Positions 12,901 to 24,427 of a stretch of 64,000 nucleotides of DNA are shown one piece after another (the first letter of the stretch is position 1; each line of letters begins with the position of its first letter). The position numbers were made by a program, and so were the translations under genes. Source of the stretch: Asterella californica (lineage: Eukaryota > Streptophyta > Marchantiopsida > Marchantiales > Aytoniaceae); assembly GCA_036924285.1 (NCBI GenBank), contig JAYKYS010000004.1, positions 1,240,001 through 1,304,000 of the forward strand. The letters are read 5' to 3'. The notes beneath the pieces are model-generated. The model saw only the letters and a list, made by a program, of their open reading frames with translations, searched no databases and was not told the DNA's origin.

Positions 12901-15900
12901 TATGGAAGGAGGACTCTACAGAAAACATGAAAATTGTTTGGTTTGACACAAAGAATGAGAAGCACGTGTTGCTATGTGGTTTTCCTGCAGAGCTAACGTG
13001 GGTTTTGTAAACTGACAGTTGCAGAAGCGAAACGCTTAGCACCTTGAGGTTTGCTCAAAGAGCGAAGGCTGTACAGAACAAGGCTGTAGTAAACGAAGAA
13101 ACTGCAAGCGATGTAAATCTCCTGCGGGAGCAGATCCGTCAACTTAAGGTTTGTCCGATTAACTAAGTCCAGATTTTTACGCAGTCAACCCGACGCTCAT
13201 CGGTTACATGTTATGTTATGTTCAATGCTAAGTTCCTGAATTGATTAAAACGTATGTGAAACAGGATGAGCTGATGAGGATGAAAACAAACGGCAGTCAA
13301 GAACCAGGAGCTGGTGGTTATTCAAATGGGTGGAATGCCCGTCGAAGTTACAATCTTCTGCGGCTTAGTTTAAGTCATCCAGTGAACATGACTGCAGCAG
13401 ACATGGATCCAGATAACGATCTGGAAATGGAAATTGATGACGACGACCACGTGAGTGAATCATCGTCTAAAGCTTCTATTGATGCTAAAGGTGTGGCCTT
13501 AAGGCCGGGATCGTCGAGGCTGGAGGCTATTGAAGAAAAGGACTGGCTTTCTGACACACTGATGGAGGTGGAGAGTTCGGAATCTTTTGAGATCAACCAA
13601 AACGATTTTGGAGATGTTACTACGGACGCAGAAGCCAAAATGGCAGATGCACCCCCAGAACAACAGGACAACAATCACGAGTCTGGAACAGGGTTGGACC
13701 TCGAGGATGATTCACCTAACCTGAAGACACCGGAGTCTGTCAGACTTCCCGACTTGGTTCTTCCGAAGTTACATTCACCACCCTTGAGTGTGTCTCCGAG
13801 GTTAAAAGGAAGTACTAAGAGGAGTCTTACAGGGTCTCCTCTTGGTACCCTCATTGAACTGGCAGCTCACAACAGCGTCCACGATTCCCCACCAATAAGT
13901 GATGAAATTTATCACTCAACCCAGGAAAGGTTTGCTGATGGTAGCACGTCGCAGTCCGTTCAGTCGAAAAATCAAACTGTTCTGCGACCAGTTTGTGCAA
14001 GTATGTCTTCTGTCGCAAGACCAACAGAGAGGTTGGCAGCGTGTTTACACCGAGGACTGCAAATTCTAGACAACCAGCAAAGAACCTCTATGGCTGCCGC
14101 TCGTAGCTCGACTGCCGGGTTGCGGTTTTCAGTTCAAAATGCCGACTTCCGCGTCCCAAAACTCATTGAGAAAGCGGACAAGTCAGTGCAGACCATTTCA
14201 GCAGTGCTTATTACTACAAGCACCTCCCCTTTGGCGCCGACAAACATATCTATTTTGCCACTTGAAGGACTTTCCTCTTGTAATCTGGAATCGGCTCTAG
14301 CAGAGATAACAAGACACAGTGAGGTGGGAACAAGCACTACGTTATTAAAAGACTTCCTTCACAAATCGGATGAAATTATTCCTTGTAACTTGGAGCAGAT
14401 TGAAAATGTCCATCCAAATCAAGTGGAAGCAGCCGCACTTCCAGTCAGTAACAGAGTTGAAGAGTTAGGGGGAGAGACCTGTCTCCAGTTAATATGCACC
14501 TCGACACCCCATACTGAAGATGATGAGCCCCGGATGGCATCAATTCATTTGGCCAACGCGGAAGAAAATGTTCTGCAACTGACTACGGTACAGATTTCTG
14601 GTGGAGACGTTAGTCAAAGGGGAGAGACCTGTCTCCAGTTAATATGCACCTCGACTCCCCATACTGAAGATGATGAGCCCCGGATGGCATCAATTCTTTT
14701 GGCCAACGCGGAAGAAAATGTTCTGCAACTGACTACGGTACAGATTTCTGGTGGAGACGTTAGTCAAGAGCAGCCAGCACCCGGGGCTGAATGCAATCAG
14801 CTACAGGTGGCATCTACACAGACTACGGAAGTTATGGTCGAAGGATCTGATATCTGTACTAGAGCAATCCATTACCCGTCAAGCAGCCAAGACGCCTCCC
14901 TATGGCAACTAGTGACGGTGGATGCAGCAAAACCCATCGCGTCAAGCGCAGGAAACCACACTTCACTTCAGGTTGCTGAGGTATGTGCGGATGTTGAAGC
15001 ACCCCTTCGATACCCCGATATATGCATATCAGATCCATCACCTTGTCACAGATAATGCATCTACTTACTTTGAGTTTCAATCCAGGCCGTGGAGAGTTTA
15101 CTAACGGGAGCCATTAGAAGGGAGCGTGTTGCTGAAGAGTTGGTGCACAAACACACTGCTGAAATCGAGCAACTGAACCGCCTGGTACGCAATTATACGA
15201 AGAACTTTACTTGTAGTTTCAACTAGTTTTACCATCATTGTTTTGTTGCAAAGATCATCCAAGAATCCCATTTAAATTTCACATGTACACGTTAGATGGT
15301 TTGGACCTTACTTGAATCGCATTGCAGGTACGTCAGTATAAGCATGAACGAGAGTGTAATTCTATCCTTCATCAAACTAGGGAGGACAAAATTGCCCGAC
15401 TGGAATCTCTAATGGAAAATATCATCCCTACTGACGAGTACCTCAATGAAGAATGGTCGGCACTTCTGCTCGAGCACCAGGTCCGTGTTGCTCACTGATT
15501 TCCAACTTCCTTGCTTCATCAGTGCAGTTGGTACAGTTGGATCAAGCTACATTCAGACTAAGAATTCATTCAGGGAGCTGTAAATCGTATGCTAGCAAAC
15601 TGCTACCAATGTTTCCTTTGACTTGCTTCTCACTACATTTACCTGCTGCCCTGACAGCTACTGCAAGAGAAGTTCGACAATCACCCCGAGGTGACGAACT
15701 CCGCAGTGGAACAACAACGCCTTCTCGAAGAGTTGAACAAGTATCGGATGTTTTACGACCTCGGAGAGCGCGAAGTCTTGCTTGAGGAAATAAGTCAATT
15801 GCGAAATCAGCTACAAAGCATTCTGGAAAACTCAGGTACTCATTCAGCTGGAAAGAACAGGCGGCTGTCACTGTCACGCAAGTCAATGCAACTTATCGGC

Positions 15901-17572
15901 AAATCTACAAGGGAAACCGAATGTTCAGGCTCATCACAAAGTACACACTCGCTCCACCTGATTCCAGTCCCTCAAGAGCATGAAGTCTTGCAAGAGCAGC
16001 AAAACAGTGACGCGAGTAGAGCTCTTGTAGTTACAGATGCACGCAGCAGTGAGCAACTGCGGTGGGAAGAAGAGAAACAAGAGTGGGAGGTACGAGAAAG
16101 GGACTGGATGTCTGCTCTGGAAGAGATGCGGGAAGAAGTTGAATCGTATAAGCGGGTGGCAGAGAAGAGGAAACAAGATTTTGAGTCAGAAAGAAGATGT
16201 GCCGAAGAGGTGCAGGAGGCTCTGCAAATGGCTATGGTTGGTCATGCCCGGCTTCTAGAGCAGTATGCTGAACTACAAGAGAAGCACATTGGTTTGATCG
16301 GAAAGCAGAGGAAGATACGAGAAACGTAAGTAGTACAAGGCTTACCAGGAACTTCAGTTCCATCAATATGCTCTGTGAAAAGAATCACTTGTTCATTGCA
16401 CAAAGTGAGAGACTTTGTGGACGAATCATTACAGTTGCCTATCTCCGTCTATCTTGCAGAACGGTTGATGTGAAGAAGATGGCCAAGAGGGCAGGAGTGA
16501 GTAACTTCGAGTCGAGGTGGCTCGATGCTCAAGCTACCCAAATGGCAGCCATGAAGGTTGATTTCGATGAGGAGAGACGAGCAGCAAAAGAGAAGATCCA
16601 TGGTTTACAGGCCCAACTCCGCGACACAGCGGAGGCCGTTCAAGCTGCCGGAGAGCTACTTGTTCGCCTTAAGGAAGCAGAGGAGTCTGTAATGGTCGCT
16701 CAGGTGAGCTTGGACCACTTAAGCTTTTATCCTTAGTATCCTTTATCCATTTGTCCTCTGAATTGCGAGCCGAAGCTAACCTCTTTCAACTTCTCTTGCG
16801 CTTGAGTAACATATGACTAGGTCAGTTACACAATCTGCTGACAGTAAAGTGCTGCTAGCTGCCAGCCCTTCACTCCAAATAAGTTTCATGCTGCTATCCT
16901 CTTGGATTGGGTCAGATAGCTTATGGGTCTACTCTGCTCTTGTTAGCACGAACTCTATGCTCAAACCTCGATGTTTCAGTAGCAGCTGCGCGCAAAATGC
17001 TAGCTTATAGTTAGGCTTACAACACATATGCCTCTACGTTCTGAAGCTCCTGCTGTGAACAACCTACATCTTATCGGAAGCTTTGTCATGCGAAACAGGA
17101 CGCAGCAGCTGTCGCGGAGCAGAGTGCGAATCTGAGTCGGCGAGAACTAGAGAAGACTCGAAGGAGACATGGCACAGAGATTGCTACTTTACAACAACGC
17201 CTGTTGGAATCCCGTCTCCAAAAGACGGCAGTCTGTCCGATGTGTGTCATGGCCGAAAGAGTGAAGTACCAGTTCACCGAAGTGGATGAGGAGACTGCGC
17301 AGGCAACAATTGAGGCAGACGCCCGTGCTATGGCACTCAAGGAAGAGAAAGAATGGATGGCCAACCAGAGGCAGCTGGCAGCTGAAGAGGAAAGGCGAAT
17401 GCGCTGCGAGCAGGACATGGACGAATATGCCTCTGTTCTGACGGGAGAATTTGATAATCACGGTTACGATTCAGAAGGAGGGCTACACTTGGAGGAGTTT
17501 GACGATCTAGATCACCTTTTTATGCCCTCGGACGATCCCTGTGTGAATATACGTACGCCCGAGAAGCTGTAG
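9825..17572 (+). CDS. KIN12: Kinesin-12, phragmoplast-associated (PAKRP1/KIN12A-B type), 16 coding exons
   Basis: Plus-end microtubule motor; PAKRP1-type kinesin-12s act at the phragmoplast midzone in plant cytokinesis. Exons: 9825-10334, 10449-10592, 10904-10987, 11112-11237, 11374-11433, 11626-11679, 11968-12060, 12168-12263, 12406-12701, 13025-13148, 13265-14980, 15086-15184, 15328-15480, 15658-16325, 16460-16703, 17099-17572. All junctions are GT-AG and keep frame; the product is about 1646 residues, longer than the ~1300 of Arabidopsis PAKRP1. Residues 1-170 are a Ser/Pro-rich head with NGENVPP; the motor follows (VIVRMRPL; P-loop GQTGSGKT split between exons 3 and 4; switch [10 protein letters not shown]; switch [22 protein letters not shown]). 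A neck, a 572-codon acidic low-complexity exon, then coiled coils ([40 protein letters not shown]) resemble PAKRP1 tails. Exon 11 carries a fresh 150-bp duplication. Confidence 0.93.
14471..14770 (+). repeat. In-frame 150-bp tandem duplication inside kinesin exon 11
   Basis: Copy 1 (14471-14620) and copy 2 (14621-14770) each encode 50 residues beginning [21 protein letters not shown] see only a few differences, for example cgacacccc/cgactcccc (silent) and His to Leu in [16 protein letters not shown]. The frame is preserved. Near identity means either a very recent duplication or gene conversion. Each copy carries an acidic TEDDEP patch, so the duplication doubles it in the stalk. Confidence 0.9.
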
Positions 17573-18654
17573 CTTGGTTGAGTCTAGGGCGATAGTCTGG
17601 AATAGTCTCGTCAAGTCTCCTGTTTTACCAGGAAGAATGAAGCAGTGGATTGCACGGAAGTGCAATACACGCCGCGTCTCGACCTATCGTTAGCTTTTCC
17701 TGATAGTGCGATCTTGAAGCTATCAGATTGCCAAGTTCGTCTGTAATGCTTGCGGTGCAATTCCCCCGATCTGATTGAGAGACTTTCCTCCATTTGCTAC
17801 GGAATTCTCACTCTGGGCAGGCAGTGACAAGGAAAACTAAGATCAACAGTACACGCATATTCCCCTTAGGAAATTGTCCCATCTTCATCTAAAATAAGTA
17901 GTCCGGAGCTTTCGACTGAAATCGACACTTTTGTCGATGGACTTCTATTGTTAGAAATCTGTATATCTATGTAGGATAACTAGGACACAGGCAGGTTAAG
18001 AATGGTACCCCACCATTCTGAGGTTGTAGTAATAGTAACTCATATATTCTTCTGAACGCTGTTATAAGTACTCGTAATAATAAGCTTTCAAGGCTGCTCA
18101 CGCCACACACATAGGACATATAACACGACATTTCTCTGGTCTGAAGGTCGAATATGCATTCTCCACGAATTCTTATTTGTGGATTGGTTGATTTGTGACC
18201 AAGTTGTACTAACTGTCTAGACGTCTGTACAAGGTGGAATGGAAAAACTGGAATGGAAAACTGGAATCTTCCCCTGAACTTCTACCTTCGATGTTAAGGA
18301 CGGCGTGTGCGTGTTCATGCCGTCCAAGGCATGAACCTGAACATGCCATGCACTGCGGGAGTCTAGTGTGGCCATAAAGTGGTTTCTAGAGATTCGCAGT
18401 CCTTTTCATGTTGAAAAGGAAAAAGGAAAACCTTTCTATACATGTCATGGGATGAAATTAGTAACAAAACCGTAAGGTACTATAACTAAACACAAATTAA
18501 TACATGATCAAATCCATCTTTCCAGGTTGTGTTGAGTTTTAAAAGTTCCACAAAAAAGGCCGAAGACTTAGCTTCGTATATGGTAATTTGAAATGTGTGA
18601 TAAACGGACGTGCCATTAAATAAATAAAAATTGTCTGTACATATCCCAGAGGGA

Positions 18655-18985
18655 AAGAAGAAGAAAATCGTGGAAAGAGGAGTAAAATCTAAAATCTAGT
18701 AACACGATAGAACTGACAGAGCAATGGTATCTTACTGACGTTCTTGATCAGATTAATCATTGTTAGATTAATAATTATTTATAATTTTTTTTAGAATTTT
18801 GTAAATGTTAATGACAAATAGAAAGAAATCTCAGAATGAAAATAAATTAAAAAAGTAAAAAGTTGAAATTATATACAACGTGCATACTGGAATTGCCAGA
18901 GAAAACCTATAAACCATGTAAGAGAAAGCGAGCTCCAAAAACCATCGCTTTTGTTATAGGTTAATTTATCACCAAGCTTTTCCAG
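18655..18985. repeat. Dispersed repeat, copy 1
   Basis: This stretch matches 45830-46135 in the same orientation and order: CGTGGAAAGAG, AGTAAAATCTAA, a GATTAATC / TTAATAA AT-rich centre, then GCATACTGGA, GAGAAAACCTATAAACCATGTA and AACCAT, and a TCACC-AAGC or TCACC-TAAC end. The two copies are clearly diverged. The type of element is unknown; it is short and without coding capacity. Confidence 0.6.
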
Positions 18986-19135
18986 TCAAAAGGTCAGATG
19001 ATAAACTAAACCGTTTTGTATCATTTTCTTTGAAAGAGATGAATACAAGGAAAATATTTTTGTTTTATTTTTTGTTCTTTTCTGTTTTATCCCGAATAGG
19101 GAATGTCAAAGTTCAAGGAAAACGAGAACGCTAAT

Positions 19136-19381
19136 AGCATCTCCACCGGAGCACGATGAATGCCTCGGCACTGTAAACGATCCTGGTAACCAATTGACTT
19201 TTTGGCGTGAGAGAAAATACGATAAATCCATTTCCTCACTGTATAATCATCTCGTGTACCATCCCGGTAAACGTCCACGGAAAAGTTAACGAATGAGTAA
19301 AACACACATCACAGAAGTTTTTTCGAAGATACTGGGAACTGGATCTTCCCGACTTGTTTCCAATGTTCCGGTGGAGATGCT
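19136..19381. mobile_element. MITE-like element with 15-bp terminal inverted repeats
   Basis: AGCATCTCCACCGGA at 19136-19150 is matched by its exact reverse complement at 19367-19381, enclosing about 246 bp. The interior has no recognised coding region. The size and perfect inverted ends suit a non-autonomous DNA transposon. I see no certain target-site duplication. Confidence 0.55.
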
Positions 19382-19862
19382 CTAGAGGAATATAGTGATT
19401 TATTGTGAGCTATTCGCGTACGAAGAACCTACTGTAAACGCGGTTTAACGTATTTTAGATTTTTCTTGAAACGTTCGAATCTGTGTGTCCGAAATATTAT
19501 TGGTAACGGGGCTTTGGGAACGCCACGAGTACCGCTGGAAGTAAAGTACCCGGTTTCCTCCCCTTTAGCATTACCGTCTGGGAACCTCACTTGAAGAACT
19601 CACTGGAAGAATCCGAAGAGCCTAAGGGAAGCTTGGAAGAGAGAAACGCCACCCAATGAATAGCAAACAGATGGGAAGACCCCATCAAGCCTAACAAGGG
19701 AAAGAAGGACCCGAAGGTCCAAGCAACTATCACCCCGAAGAGAAGAACACCGGGGCTAACCCTCGCTATCAGTAGCTCTAAAATCATAATCCGCACCTAT
19801 AATGTCGGAGATCAGAAAGTTAGTATTTTTACATACAACAGGTGCACCTGAAGAAGCATCGC

Positions 19863-21472
19863 CTACTGCGATTGTCCTCCAATGACGGTGTCTGCTAAAG
19901 CTCGCTGTAGAGCAATGAAAACTCGCTGCCTAAAAAACATAAAGCAGAAAGAAAGAGAAAGTGGTACCTCCTGACACCTCTCATGGTAAGCTCTGGCACA
20001 ATGTCGCAGAAAGATGTCGAACTCCAAAGCTGTCGATCTGTATATCTCCAAGGCTAAAGAGATGAAGCGATGTCTCACCTGCATACCCCTATACTTGGTC
20101 ACCTTCGCTGCTACCGCCACGCCTGCAGTCCATCATGGAGGATGCGTGATCACCTGTGTCACCACTGAGTCCCGTGTCGAATCCGTGACAACCACATCAG
20201 CCACAGAGATCTGATCCTCCCTCATCATGTACATGTCAGCTCTCATTGATCCTCCTATCTGAAGGACATACCAACGTTCTCAAGACGTCATGTGACGTCT
20301 TGAGACGATGACAAACACGACGTCTCTAATGACATCGTGGGTAGCTATCCGCTCTCCACCATGAAGACATCAAGCAAGGTGGCGACTCGAGGTATCAAGC
20401 GAGACACCGCACTCACAGATGGACTGTGTCGAAGCAACAGGCTGGACCAAGCCTAGGCGGAACCTCATCGCTGTAGAGAAGATAATCGGTGCGAGTCGGA
20501 CGCTTTAATGCAAGGTCGAGCTATGAACCAAGAGCCTGCGCCCTTGTCCGAACAGGAGCGGAGTCGAGCTCTAGTATCCCGTGAGATGGAAGGATCCACT
20601 AAGAGTGCATGGAGAACCTGCTGGAAGCGGTGTCCCGTCAGAGAAGACTGTAGTCCGTGAGATCCATCGGTAGTTAAGGTATCAAAACGAGGATGTGTCT
20701 CACGTGCCTCAAGAGTCAAACTATCTCTTGTCTCACGAAGACACATCTGCCGTGGATAAGAATCATCCTCCATCTCTGTCACATAGCTCTCCAGAATAAG
20801 TCTATCTCGCACGAGAAAACGGCAACAGAGTCAAGGTGCTGAGAAGGCCCAACTACCCAAAAAGGTTGTCGGAGCAGTCTCCTCCATGGATAATAAGCCC
20901 ACCCTGCCACATGATTTCAGCAAAGATGTCTGCTTACTTGCGAGAGATCCTGTCACACAGTCAAAAGTCTCCGGTCCTATGATGTCCACAAACACCCCCA
21001 TGATCCTCTTATCAAACTTTCTAAGGCGCGAGATGAAGATAGGAGATGGAGGTACTGTGCGGAGTAAGTAAGTAACTAAGACATCGTGCAAAGGAAGAGG
21101 AAAAGATACCAAAGACAACCCGTGGGTCCTCTAACATAGAGAGATCCTCGATATGCAAAATATCCTCCGCAAGGGCAATATCTAAAAATTGAGAGACAAA
21201 GTCCTCTGTACTTATTGATACTCCGAGGATGCGTAAACCATCTGTAAGGATAACAAATTTCTCCAAGAGCTGTAGGTCCGACGGTATACCTATGGGAGAC
21301 CAAACTTTGCACTTTGACATCTTCATCCTCAGTCCCTACCAAGACCAATTGAGAGACAATGTGATCAAATGCAACACCGATTTGATCCGTCGGACCTACG
21401 ATGTGCGTATCATCAGTAAGAGATGAAAAACACAACCTGGAGCAGCCAAGGCGATGGCCAAGAGATCTCTAT
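19863..21472 (-). pseudogene. 3' part of a reverse-transcriptase retroelement, cut at its 5' side
   Basis: Read on the minus strand this is the later part of an RT family known from many algal and plant genomes. In order: SLTDDTHIVGPTDQI (RT active site with ADD replaced by TDD), KCKVWSPIGIPSD, GLRILGVSI, SQFLDIALAEDI, YLLRTVPPSP, TGSLASKQTSLLKSCGR, GLLSMEETAPTTFLGSWA, then GAGSWF, and near the end KVTKYRGMQVRHRFISLAL followed by LRQRV-like FFRQRVFIALQRAL. Several frameshifts and stops break it. It stops abruptly at about 21472, exactly where the LTR remnant begins. The missing upstream motif (QEDPLGGPLFVLAHY) lies at 49.13-49.17 kb on the opposite strand. Confidence 0.8.
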
Positions 21473-21591
21473 TGCAGCACTCATTTTTGTGGTTGTTTTT
21501 CTCTGTCTTGTCTCTGTTCAGCACACAACATCTCCACAGCTAGGAACCTCACGTTTTCCTGGACATCCTTCACGTAAAATCCGACACGACA
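21467..21591 (+). mobile_element. Last ~120 bp of a 5' LTR, truncated on its left
   Basis: From TTGCAGCACTC to ACGACA this matches the 3' end of the LTR at 29114-29236, including TGTTTTTCTCTGTCTTGTC and CTTCACG(T/C)AAAATCCGAC. It ends in ACGACA, the inverted complement of the TGTCGT that starts the partner LTR at 23977. About 1.88 kb of this LTR is missing on the left and is found, in opposite orientation, at 49173-51052. Confidence 0.85.
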
Positions 21592-21595
21592 TCGG

Positions 21596-21613
21596 TGGTG
21601 AACTCGACGTGAA
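21596..21613 (+). other. Possible primer-binding site of the gag-only element
   Basis: TGGTGAACTCGACGTGAA lies four bases after the LTR end. The identical 18 bases sit at 52113-52130 in front of the second gag copy, whose surroundings are otherwise diverged. Position and the initial TGG fit a primer-binding site for a tRNA ending in CCA. The sequence does not fit the initiator-Met site TGGTATCAGAGC, and I could not match it to a tRNA. Confidence 0.5.
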
Positions 21614-21661
21614 GATCCGAGGTGGAGATTTCTGTGTTTGAACTTGGAAGAAGAGATCAAC

Positions 21662-23330
21662 AATCATGAACGAGGATGAAGATGGATATGACTGTTCGGG
21701 AGGATGCTGCGGACCTGGGATGATGGATATATAGAAGGTTGGGATCATGGGAGGATGGGACGAGCCATGACTATGGACGGCTTGGACGGATCAGAGAGAA
21801 TACTTGAGATGCAGTTGGATGCAACAATTGCACGTTTATTTCAAGCCTTCACTTTGTTTTTGCGACAAGAGCAAAGAAACCAACAAAAGAAGGCTTTGGG
21901 GATGAAGGCGCTTCAAATGATGATCGACAAGCTTGATCTATTTGATGGGGAAGACATCTCAAAGTACTTGAGATGTTACAAGACAGAGATGGATTTGGAT
22001 CAAGTATCGGAGAAGGAGATGATCGAGACATTCGAACTCGCTGCGGTGCTTGAGATAAGGGAGCATGTGAAAGGTCTAACAAAGCGTTTTGGGAGGAACT
22101 AGGATACATTTTCACATGCGTTCATGGGAGAATATTTCTTGAGAAATTCAGATCGAGTAACCAAGAAATCATTTTTGGGATGGGTCAACCGACCTAGCAA
22201 AGGTTTACAACCTACAGAGCTGTTAAAGGAGTTCGAGAGACAATTCTCTCAACTATCTCGAGTGGACAAGCTAACCTTGGAGAGCTACAAGACAGAGCTG
22301 TTTCTTCAAGCTGCGGATGAATCATGGCAAGAGCAGTTGGAGTTAATTCTGGAGGATGGATTGGAAGAAGAAAGGTTGACAAGAAATTGGGAGGTTGTGC
22401 ATGAAGCGGTTGAGCTTCTTGTCTGGAGACATACAAGGGAAAGGGTTACAAGGTTGACACATGTATCATTGACTATCACACCAGTTCAAGTAGTATCTGA
22501 GATTCAATCTCTAGTTGTGATTGTAGAGGAGAAGGATCCAACCATCGAGGACCTACAACAAAAGATGCGAGATCTACAAGCTAAGGTTACTAGGTTGGAG
22601 GATAAAAGATCATCGACTGAGATGGAACTTGTACCTAAACCAACTTGGGTACATAAGTGCGTGTGGTGTGATGGTACTGACCATCAACAAGACGATTGCA
22701 TCGACTTTGCAGAGTCTTTGCAACGTGAGGTTATTTCTTGGGAGGATGGAAAGGTTGCATTCACAAGTATGGGTACTCTCCTTCAAGCCAACGTTGGTAA
22801 AAGAGGGATGAAGAAGTTTGTGGATGATTATCTTGCTATCGAAGCTACAAGTTATAGTGCTAGGGTGGAGGACATTGAACATGATCTCCATATGGATGAT
22901 TTGGATGAGCACGTGGATCCAAGCGAGCTCAAGTTGGATACTGCTTTCACGATGTAGAGCGAGAAGAAGGAACAAGAGACTTCTTCAGAGAAGCAAGCTG
23001 GGGAGGATAAGGTTCAACAGGAGACTATCCTTCCTGAACAGACAATGGAGGACGATCCTTCACAACCGAAAGAGATGGTTGAGGTGCAGACAGTGGACAT
23101 GGTTGATCTGGTTGCAGATATACAACAACCAGATACTAATACAGTGATGGATGTGAAGGGAGATTGGGAGGAGTGCATTCGAGATGCGAAGGTTGGGTCC
23201 ATTTCACGGGAGGTCTTGGGTACAGCTATAAGAGAAGTTCATGATGTCATCATTGACATCATCAAGGACAGACATGCTGAGGGTGAACGAGAGTGGACAG
23301 ACACTCTCGAGACTACGGGTATAGGATGAT
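21662..23330 (+). pseudogene. gag-like polyprotein of a gag-only LTR element (copy 1)
   Basis: The best preserved gag in the window. The two main frames (21704-22102 and 22124-22957) are one reading frame broken by a TAG at 22100-22102 in place of a likely Trp. Recognisable parts in order: DLFDGEDISKYLRCYKTEM, ELAAVLEIREHVKGL, MGEYFLRNSDRVTKKSF, NRPSKGLQPTELLKEFERQ, LTLESYKTELFLQAADESW, and a zinc knuckle C-x2-C-x4-H-x4-C (CVWCDGTDHQQDDC, about 22660). A C-terminal tail follows (GKRGMKKFVDDYLAIEA) and then acidic sequence to about 23330. No protease, RT, RNase H or integrase follows before the 3' LTR, so the element would need enzymes in trans. Confidence 0.75.
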
Positions 23331-23976
23331 GAGTAAGGATGACTTACAAGAGAGAAGCCATTGCTGAAGGTGATTTGGGTTGAGATACTGATGCTTGGGA
23401 GGTTGTAAGGATTTTCAGGAGAAGAGATAAGGGAGGATGATGATTGAGGAGGATACCATGTACAGCGAGATAATGATCATTGCAGTTGAGGATTTTGGTT
23501 GCAGCAGTGTGGTTCTTTTTTTTCAGAAAACAGAAAAGAAGAGTTGGATACATACGATGACATGTATAGACTTGAGGTTGAGGGTTACAATCAAGATATG
23601 CGATGATGATCGGGAGGATGGATGATGTCTACTACGACATTTGGGTCACAAACCTCGACAATGAGGTTCTACAGAACGGATGGAAGACATTTCTATGGTA
23701 TGATGAGTTATTCCTTCTATGTTTGCATATTGAAAGATGTGTAGATCTAGAGGGGGTGATTGGATGGGAGGTTGGAGAAGAAAGTCGATGATGGATCTAG
23801 GGAAGATCATGGCAAGGTAGCAACTTCAAGATGACGATCAAGTTGCAACCTTGAGGATGAGGTTGACTGAGATGAGAGAGAGGATGACAAGATGAGGACG
23901 AGTGTGCATGCCGGTCCACTCCTTGGTTGGTATCTCTGGTGCATATCGGAGGATGCACAAGTTCAGAGGGGGTGGA
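23331..23976 (+). mobile_element. gag-only element: untranslated 3' internal region and polypurine tract
   Basis: Stop-rich, G- and A-rich sequence between the gag frame and the 3' LTR, with no pol domains. It ends with the purine-rich CAGAGGGGGTGGA (23964-23976) directly in front of the LTR start TGTCGTG, the expected position of the polypurine tract that primes plus-strand DNA synthesis. The equivalent tract in the copy at 4.87 kb is AGAGAGAGTGGA. Confidence 0.65.
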
Positions 23977-24427
23977 TGTCGTGCCGTGGACCGGCTCCTA
24001 TCTGAAATTCGGACTTCGATGCTTGTCGCACCAAAGACACTCATGAGAAAGATAAGCTAGGCCTTAGCTTACAGACTTTTGGCATCATTTCGGATCTCTA
24101 TTTTCATCGCATAGATGGGTAGAGCTCATTGTCAGCTTTCCATAAGCACTTTGTCTACTTTGTTTGGACGCCTAGTGGAGAAGTTACAAGACTCGAAAGA
24201 TGGAGAAAACAAGCTAGGCTCCAACTTATGAGCTTTTGGCACAACTTCGGATCTTCGCTTTTATTGCATCAGTGGATAGAGCTCTTTGTCAGCTTTTCAT
24301 AGGCACTTTGTCTACTTCGTTTGGACGCCTAATGGAGAAGTTACAAGACTCGAAAGATGGAGAAAACAAGCTAAGCCCCAGCTTACGGACTTTGGCACAA
24401 CTTCGGATCTTCACTTTCATCACATAG

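Larger units (their letters stand above)
17573..19862. other. Intergenic region downstream of the kinesin gene
   Basis: The first few hundred bases are probably the 3' untranslated region; I cannot place the polyadenylation site. The rest is AT-rich and holds one copy of a dispersed repeat (about 18655-18985) and a terminal-inverted-repeat element (19136-19381). A 69-codon minus-strand frame at 19587-19796 may be the 3' tail of the adjacent retroelement. No host gene is recognised. Confidence 0.5.

Noticed and set aside
13241..15055. 604-codon frame as an independent intronless gene
   Set aside because: It is the large eleventh coding exon of the kinesin (13265-14980), with a good acceptor and donor, plus read-through on both sides.
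19863..21472. Simple nested insertion in place of an inversion to explain the split RT element
   Set aside because: The two RT pieces are in opposite orientation and the LTR is split at the same points; a nested insertion would leave the pieces in the same orientation around an intact insert.
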